Source: Hysterium pulicare CBS 123377
Taxonomy: Eukaryota > Ascomycota > Dothideomycetes > Hysteriales > Hysteriaceae
Assembly (NCBI GenBank): GCA_000467715.1
Contig: AJFK01000332.1
Span: forward strand, 1-63,975
Direction of reading: 5' to 3'
DNA: 63,975 nt
Shown: in pieces, positions 57,643-63,975 of the stretch
How positions within the stretch are numbered: position 1 is the first letter of the stretch
Layout: every line of letters begins with the position of its first letter
Notes under the pieces: model-generated
Databases searched by the model: none
What the model saw: only the letters and a program-made list of their open reading frames with translations
What the model was told of the DNA's origin: nothing
Translations under genes and position numbers: made by a program

Positions 57643-60600
57643 TGTGATTGAAGTAGTATAGAATAAGGATGGATTGATGTGAAGAGCGAGAGGACGATTG
57701 ACCGACCCGGCGGTAGATCTCTCAATGAAGCAGAATCCGAATGGAGAACGACTGTGAAGATATCGAGCTCACCAGTAGCTACCGAGAAAGCATGCTACGG
57801 GCGGCCGGGCAGGGTTTTGTTATACAATCGTACGATGGCTCTCACTCCGGGGTAGGTTCGCTGTCTGAGGCAATGACAATGTCGATGCGACGATGGAGAG
57901 GCTTCGAGGTGTCAGGACGACGACATCGAACTTCAAGCGTGTCAGCGGTCAAGGCATGAAGTACTCGTGGTTTATGCGCTCCACTTTCGGCGCAGTGGCT
58001 ATCCATTGCGAGCCGGGGGTGCTGCTGGTAGCGTGGTGGTGCGAGAGAGGTGGCATTGAACGCCCAGCAATTAACCGCCCTGCCATCTCGGGTCGAATCA
58101 GTGCGCAGTGCAGCAGATCTGCTCCCGCGCCCGCAGTGCGCACCGACGCCAGCGCACCGTCGCACCCTGGCGCGAGGGTGATACGCCGCATCATTGGCGA
58201 TCAAGCATGCAGTGTCCCAGCCTCTTGCCTGTCCTCTTTGCTGCTGGGCGCCTCGGCGAGGAATGCTCGAACTTAGCGGGGCTTTGATGGCGCCCAGAAG
58301 CTGTGATGAGCACACTGCAGAACATTGCTGCCGGCTCTCCGCCAGGACAACGGCCACGCTCGCCTGGCAGATGATAATGGCGTCCGTCGACAGCAACAAG
58401 CCATGAGGCGAGAGGAAGAGGGGGATTGTCAAAGACTGCCTCTCGAGCTTCAATACCTGCGTCGCATTACTGCTCACCGCCTGTTATTCATCGTCGTCAT
58501 TTCCATAGTCTGCGACAGAGATGGCGGTTACAGAAATCCCTTTTCAAACCTCTACTTTTCGGATATCGAATTTCCAGATTCGATTGATATAGATATCGAT
58601 AACGACTGCCAAGCGAGCTGGGATAGCGTGCCGAATTCCATGGCCTTTGCGCGAAGAACCACCAGCGGTTAACTCTTGCTCTTGATGATGATTGTGATAG
58701 TGACAACTTGCAGATGAGCCCTACTGCAAGGTCTTTCAAGAACATCACAGCCCACGCAGTCCTGGACCGCCACAGTCATAGTCTCACGATAGCATGCCAT
58801 CCAAAACGGGCGGCATATCACATGGCGCTCAATGGCACATTCGCCATCCAGCTTATGGTGCGGCGATTCTAGCATTCACCAATCTGATAACGGCCTCTCG
58901 AGATTTGAAAGCAATACTCGGGTCGGGTTATTGTTGTCTGAGAATGCCAGTCCACTCCACTTTGGAGGATTTGAGCTGTGTTCTCAGGAAGGGAGAGTTG
59001 ACCCTCCACTCGAAGCTCTCATTCGAAGGCTTCTGGCCAACTAAATACTTGAACGAAGGAACGAGGCTGCGCCGGCTTGTGCAAGCAGTGGCGAGAGCGG
59101 AGCACCAGAAATAGCTTTGCGTGACCTCGTGGGAGTCACTGGAGGAGTTTTGGGATGATGATCTGGCGGACCTCTCTCGGCGCTTCGAGGGCGGGGTGGA
59201 TTGGCTGGGAGGCGGTTGCAGTCAGTGCTTCCTGGCAGCGCGGGTCAATCGCAGGAGAGCGGATTGTGCGACGCTGAGCCCAACCGCCAACCACGGTGCT
59301 CAAGGCCGCTTCGCTGCCACGCCCCCGGGCGGCTGCGCTGCACGCGTTAGGCCCAGAGGGAGTGATAAAGTTCCGCGCCGTACATGTGCAGCGGAGCTCT
59401 AGGCACGCCGGCTCGCATCGCTTCCAATATCGACTTCCATGTGTCTTCAAAGTTCAAGCTTCCCAAGCCCTCCTACGCCCACCCATCTTTCGCCTTGTGT
59501 GACTTTCGTCCTTCAACTTCGTCTCTCGCATCTTCTGCAATTGCATTCTTCCATCGTAAAGCAACTCCTTCTCCTGACCCCTTCGCTGTGACCTGTCTGC
59601 TCTGCTGTCGGAATTCGGTTGGTCCAAACGTGCAGTGTCTTGAACAGCAACCCCTGCGTATCAGATTCCCCCACGACAGCCCCAAGTCCGCATCGAAGAC
59701 TCGAGAAGAGCAAAAAAATCTAGCATCAGGTGACGAAGCTGTAGCAATAGAGAAAGTATCAATTGGTTCGGCATCTCGTCATTGGAAATAGATAATTGGA
59801 CTTTGCGCACAGCTTCCGCAACCTTCGCGGTGCTCGATATCATCCTCGCCGCAAATCCTCGCCACGAGCGAATCTTAGCAATCGCATAAAATCGCATCAC
59901 TAGCCTCGCAAAAAGCACTTGCGACCGCAGTCGCCTGGGGCATCCGGCAGCCTGACCCCCCGAAGGACAGCCTTACAGCTAGCTTATACGCACCATGATG
60001 CTTCGTCGGCTGGCGCTACAATTCTGAGACGCTTGTCCGACATCCGTCTGTGCCTCGCATACAAGCACATCCTCGATATCAGATAATCTCCCGTCGCTCG
60101 TCATTCCACGTTCCAAGTCTACCTGATCTTCCACCATCCATTGTCTTTTGGGGAAGGCGAAAACTGTCACCTATCTTGGCGCTCCAAAGTAGCCAGGAAG
60201 AAAGCCGGCACGCAGTTTGAGCCACTCAACCGATTTGCTGAATTGGTTTCACAACCACGTTGCCAACCACCAAAGCCGTTAACAGCATATCCGTGCAGGC
60301 TCCGATCTACGTCTGAACCACTGACGGTCCCGAGAAGCTTGCCCTCATTAACCCTTGGTCCCCTGGAAAGCTTGGTTAACATCACGCCACTTCTACGTCT
60401 CGACCCTCTCTCGACACCTACACTCTTTCACTTCTCCATCTGGCTGGCCGGGCTGAACTCTACACTGGACTCGACACTCTCCTTTCTGGTGTAGAGAATT
60501 TTTTTTCCATTACGCTCTTTAATTCTAATCGAATTGGTTCTCCCGTTGAACGGCGGGCCATTCCTTTCATGATATTGACCACTGGCTGGAACTAAACTCT

Positions 60601-60661
60601 CTTTTTGATTCAAACTTCTGGTCAAATTACATTCTCTACCAAACTCTACAAGATTTTAAAC
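57643..60661. other. 3 kb upstream region of noxA, no supported gene
   Basis: Many overlapping ORFs up to about 210 codons occur, most in GC-richer DNA, but none has a domain or coding style. The last 1.2 kb is rich in CT tracts and small upstream ATG frames. This fits a long regulated promoter plus a long, possibly spliced leader of noxA. No sharper feature could be supported. Confidence 0.45.
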
Positions 60662-62466
60662 ATGTCGGCCTCAACACCATGGAAGAGGTACTTCACGCCG
60701 AAGAAGGCCCTGTTCTACATCATTTTCTGGGGCTTCCACTGGGGAATCTTTGCGGTTGGATGGTAAGATGTCCTGATGCCGCCCGAGTTGTCTTGGTACT
60801 GACCGAAATAGGTACAAACAAGCCGCTGATATACGCCTCAAAGCACTCAATGGATTGAAGTTCTCCGTCTGGATCTCGCGAGGAGCTGGTCTGATCTTGT
60901 CGGTGGACGTTCTCATGATTCTTCTTCCCATGTGCAGGAACATCCTGCGAGTTATTCGACCAAAAATTCGATTTCTTCCGCTTGATGAGTCGATATGGTT
61001 TCACAGACAGGTAGCATACGCACTGCTTCTGTTCACTATCGTCCACACAGCTGCACATTATGTTAAGTAAGTCAAGTGACATCTAGATGCGGATGACGAT
61101 ACTGACTTCACAGCTTCTTCAACGTTGAGAAGACACAAGTCCGCCCGGAAATTGCTCTTCAAATTCATTACACCCAAGCTGGAGGAATTACGGGACATAT
61201 CATGCTGCTTTGCATGTTACTAATGTACACCACCGCACACCACCGTATCAGGCAACAATCCTTCGAAACCTTCTGGTACACGCATCATCTCTTCATTCCG
61301 TTTTTGTTAGGAATGTACACTCACGCCACTAACTGCTTCGTCCGTGACTCCGTCAATTCCTATTCTCCGTTCGCTGGAGCTCCTTTCTGGAAACACTGTA
61401 TCGGTTACGAGGGATGGCGCTGGGAGTTGTTCGGTGGTGGCCTCTATCTTATTGAAAGACTGTACCGAGAGATTAGGGTACGAAGAGACACTCAAATCGT
61501 AAAGGTCGTCAAGCACCCCTATGGTAAGAAGACGTTTTGTCACTACTTCTTCAATGATATGAAACTGATCGTGTTGTAGATGCGGTGGAAATTCAATTTA
61601 CCAAGCCTTCTATGAAGTACAAGGCCGGACAATGGCTGTTCCTCAACTGCCCAGACGTGTCATATTACCAGTGGCATCCGTTTACGATTACCTCCTGTCC
61701 ATATGACCCATATGTCTCCGTCCACGTCCGACAAGTCGGTGACTTCACTCGATCTTTGGCAGATGCACTAGGTGCCGGTCAGTCCCAGGCCAAGCTTTAC
61801 GATGAGCTGGACCCAATGGGGATGTACGAGATCGCTCTTCAACACGGCCAAAAGATGCCAAGACTCAGGATCGACGGACCTTACGGAGCCCCCGCTGAGG
61901 ATGTGTTCGAGAACGAAATCGCTGTGCTTATTGGTACCGGTATTGGAGTCACTCCATGGGCTGCCATTCTCAAGAACATCTACCACATGCGCCTGTCACC
62001 AAACCCGCCTAAACGACTACGCAGGGTTGAATTCATCTGGGTCAGCAAAGACACTACTTCCTTCGAGTGGTTCCAAACTTTGCTATCCTCTCTCGAGGCT
62101 CAGTCTTTGGGTGCTCCAGGAGCTGAGGGCTCTGAATTCTTGCGTATCCACACATATCTGACTCAGAAGATGGACGTCAACACTGCCAACAATATTGTGC
62201 TGAACTCAGTTGGAACGGATAAGGACCCGCTTACCGAGCTCAAGTCACGGACCAACTTCGGCCGTCCAGATTTCGGACGCCTCCTGTGTGGAATGCGAGA
62301 CGGTATTCTGGACCGCAGCTACATGGCTGGTCTAGAGAGCTCCTTGAGGACAGATGTAGGTGTGTATTTCTGTGGTCCAAGCGTTGCGGCGAGAGATATC
62401 AAGAAGGCATGCCAAGCGGCCGCTTGCCAGGAGGTCAACTTCAAGTTTTGGAAGGAGCATTTTTAG
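60662..62466 (+). CDS. noxA: NADPH oxidase NoxA (Nox1)
   Basis: Exons 60662-60762, 60812-61066, 61114-61523 and 61580-62466 (550 codons, the normal NoxA length). It has six membrane helices. The heme ligands are H98 and H112 on the third helix (spacing 14) and H176 and H189 on the fifth (spacing 13), as in gp91phox. FAD is bound by HPFTITSCP, NADPH by GTGIGVTPW and the C-terminal CGP motif. The last residues, N-F-K-F-W-K-E-H-F, are the invariant Nox tail. No EF-hand is present, so it is not NoxC. NoxA makes superoxide at membranes and, with NoxR and Rac, governs sexual development, hyphal fusion and infection structures in filamentous fungi. No defect was seen. Confidence 0.97.
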
Positions 62467-63093
62467 GTGTCCTGTTCCGTTGTTGTTGTTGGAGGATTCG
62501 CATCGAATCGAATGAAATCGAAATCGAAATCGAAGGGCGCTAAGATTTTTGGAGTGTTGGTCAAGGGATTGTATCAAATGAAGTGTTTGGGAATTTTTCC
62601 GAGTCGTCTCTCATAAGCTATGTTTAGCCAGTGACACCATATGTCATTTTAGAAGACAAATATCCAATAAACCCGATTTGCTCTAAACGAGAATCTTTCG
62701 AGAATGGATATCCAATTGCAATGTGGGCGCTACTCGAAATGTGAACTGCATGAAGATGTTATCATCCTTTATTCCGGGGCCTCGGGAGGTGGCTGTGTTC
62801 ATGGGTTCGTGGCGCTAGATGAGGTGAAGCGTTACCGGGTGGACACCGATGTGGAATCCTTGGGCGCGTGCTGTTACTTGATGTCTTATCAGATCCACTA
62901 CTCTGGTCCTTCATCAGCATCCAATGAATAGAAGCTTAGCACTCCACATATTGGAAGGCATTCAAGCATTTCGATTGACTTGTACTATGCTTAGTTAGGT
63001 ACCATAGGTTGCATGCATACATGTCAATTTATGCAAGAACATCGGTCGTATGTGGACCCAGCCCGAAAACCCCTCATAGCTAGAAATCTTGAT
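62467..63093. other. Convergent 3' spacer
   Basis: No supported gene. Near its left end lies an (AAATCG)n repeat. A forward ORF at 62704-62931 has no domain and is taken as chance. Confidence 0.5.
62503..62534. repeat. (AAATCG)n degenerate repeat
   Basis: About five units of AATCGA/AAATCG in the noxA 3' UTR. Confidence 0.75.
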
Positions 63094-63975
63094 TTAGATC
63101 TTCTTAGCACATTCCGCACACCGAATCCCCTCGTCTGCGGGCCCCTCTATCAATATCTTAATTCCCTTTCCAGCTTTTACTTCTTTGAAAGCACTCTCGG
63201 CTTCCTCGAACCTCACCTTCCCTGTTATCAGCTCCTTTACGCCGATTCGGCCGGTCGCTACCATATCGACTGCGGTTCTGTAGTCACCACTCCCATACCT
63301 AAAGCTGCCTTTCAAATTAAGCTCCTTTGTGCACATGGCCATAATCGGGAAGTTGATATCTGGCTTTCCCATACCTCCCTAAGCACAATCAGATCCGTTC
63401 CCTCATTCGGGCGCATCGTGCAAGAACGTACCTGTACATATGTCCCACCCGTTCTTAGCGCGTGGATTGCAGTCTGAATGCATGGCTCCGCACCAGTCGC
63501 ATCGATAATCACATCCGCTCCGAGACCCAGCTCACAATCCTTAATCATTCTCTTCGCACTCTCCTCCGCACTCTCCTTTTGACTCTTGAAGGAGAGCGTA
63601 GCAGCATATTTCAGTGCGAACTGCAATCTCTCTTCATTGATATCTACGGTGACGACCTTTGAGGCTCCATATGCCTTGGCAACTGCACAACAAAGCAAGC
63701 CCACGGGGCCAGCGCCGAATACCACAACACTGTCCCCTGGGTTGACGGCTGCTTGTCTACAAATGTGCACGGCAACGCTCGTGGGCTCAATTAACGCTCC
63801 TTCCTCGAGACTCATGTGCTCAGGAAGTTTATAGCAAAAATCTTCAGGGAGGGAATAATATCTTGCGAGAGTGCCATCGTAGGGTGGGGTAGCAGCAAAT
63901 GCCATATCAGCACACAGATTGTATTTTCCTTCTTTGCATCGTATGCAGCGGCGACATGGAACCCCTGGTTCCATG
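63094..63975 (-). CDS. xdhA: Xylitol/sorbitol dehydrogenase-type zinc MDR enzyme, 5' end outside window
   Basis: Partial gene on the minus strand: exon part 63975-63432 and last exon 63378-63094, joined across a 53 bp intron. The visible part starts in the structural zinc loop (C-R-R-C-I-R-C-K-E-G-K-Y-N-L-C) and continues with YDGTLARYYSLPEDFCYKLP and the NAD motif GAGPVG. After the join come GGMGKPDINFPIM and GSFRYGSGDY. These are typical of fungal D-xylulose reductase (xylitol dehydrogenase), close to L-arabinitol dehydrogenase and sorbitol dehydrogenase. It would oxidise xylitol to D-xylulose with NAD+ in the cytosol. The catalytic zinc ligands and the start lie beyond the right edge. The tail (...EGIRCAECAKKI) is a little longer than usual. 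The exact polyol is not certain. Confidence 0.82.

Noticed and set aside
57842-58477. 211-codon minus-strand frame upstream of noxA
   Set aside because: GC-rich and stop-poor in several frames at once, no recognisable domain and no convincing coding style.
59384-59791. 135-codon forward frame before noxA
   Set aside because: Probably part of the pyrimidine-rich leader; no domain seen.
1-63975. CRISPR arrays, rRNA, tRNA, riboswitches or intact transposons
   Set aside because: I looked for spaced direct repeats, cloverleaf-like elements, terminal inverted repeats and transposase or reverse-transcriptase motifs by eye and found none that could be supported. tRNAscan-SE and RepeatMasker would be decisive.

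Overview
This window is nuclear DNA from a filamentous ascomycete (Pezizomycotina). The signs are genes cut by many 45-65 bp GT-AG introns, a NoxA-type NADPH oxidase, several HET (heterokaryon incompatibility) loci, an SRA-domain protein, an APH-fold kinase of the AIM9 type and fungal housekeeping genes with well-conserved exon ends. Leotiomycetes is my best guess, by overall resemblance only. There are no operons. Each gene stands alone, and I assembled the exons by matching reading frames and splice consensus by eye.

Layout. 0-11.8 kb is accessory-like: an FAD monooxygenase (949-2921), an APH/AIM9-like kinase (4541-6288), then a run of broken genes: a C-terminal relic of an unknown protein (6290-6673), a decayed cysteine/Ser-Thr-rich membrane protein (7734-8815) and a HET C-terminal relic (9674-10099). 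11.8-14.2 kb is an intact TM9SF/EMP70 gene. 15.6-23 kb is the most unusual part. A large gene on the minus strand (about 1,475 codons) joins a homeodomain-like segment, C2H2 fingers, a protein kinase and a HET domain, and carries two pieces that read like N-terminal fragments of a polyketide ketosynthase. About 1 kb away, head to head, lies a HET pseudogene with one frameshift and two nonsense codons.

23.6-63.9 kb is mostly conserved genes: SNM1/Artemis-like nuclease, a conserved acidic hypothetical protein, COP9 subunit 7, a CCC2-type copper ATPase, a PAF-acetylhydrolase-like lipase, a Ypt4/Rab4 GTPase, an SRA (YDG) protein, a Mei5/Sfr1-like repair factor, GWT1, a long low-complexity protein, TIM10 and mitochondrial lysyl-tRNA synthetase (divergent pair), a small four-helix membrane protein, noxA with a 3 kb gene-free upstream region, and the 3' part of a xylitol-dehydrogenase-type gene running off the right edge. 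Gene-poor stretches (30.2-32.3, 42.1-43.5, 45.3-46.3 kb) are AT-rich and show no recognisable genes.

The strongest candidate for something undescribed is the homeodomain/C2H2/kinase/HET mosaic beside two other HET loci: it looks like a DNA-binding factor and a signalling kinase fused to a cell-death-type HET domain. No database search was possible. Family names come from motifs and remembered family patterns, and the KS-fragment reading in particular needs a profile search.
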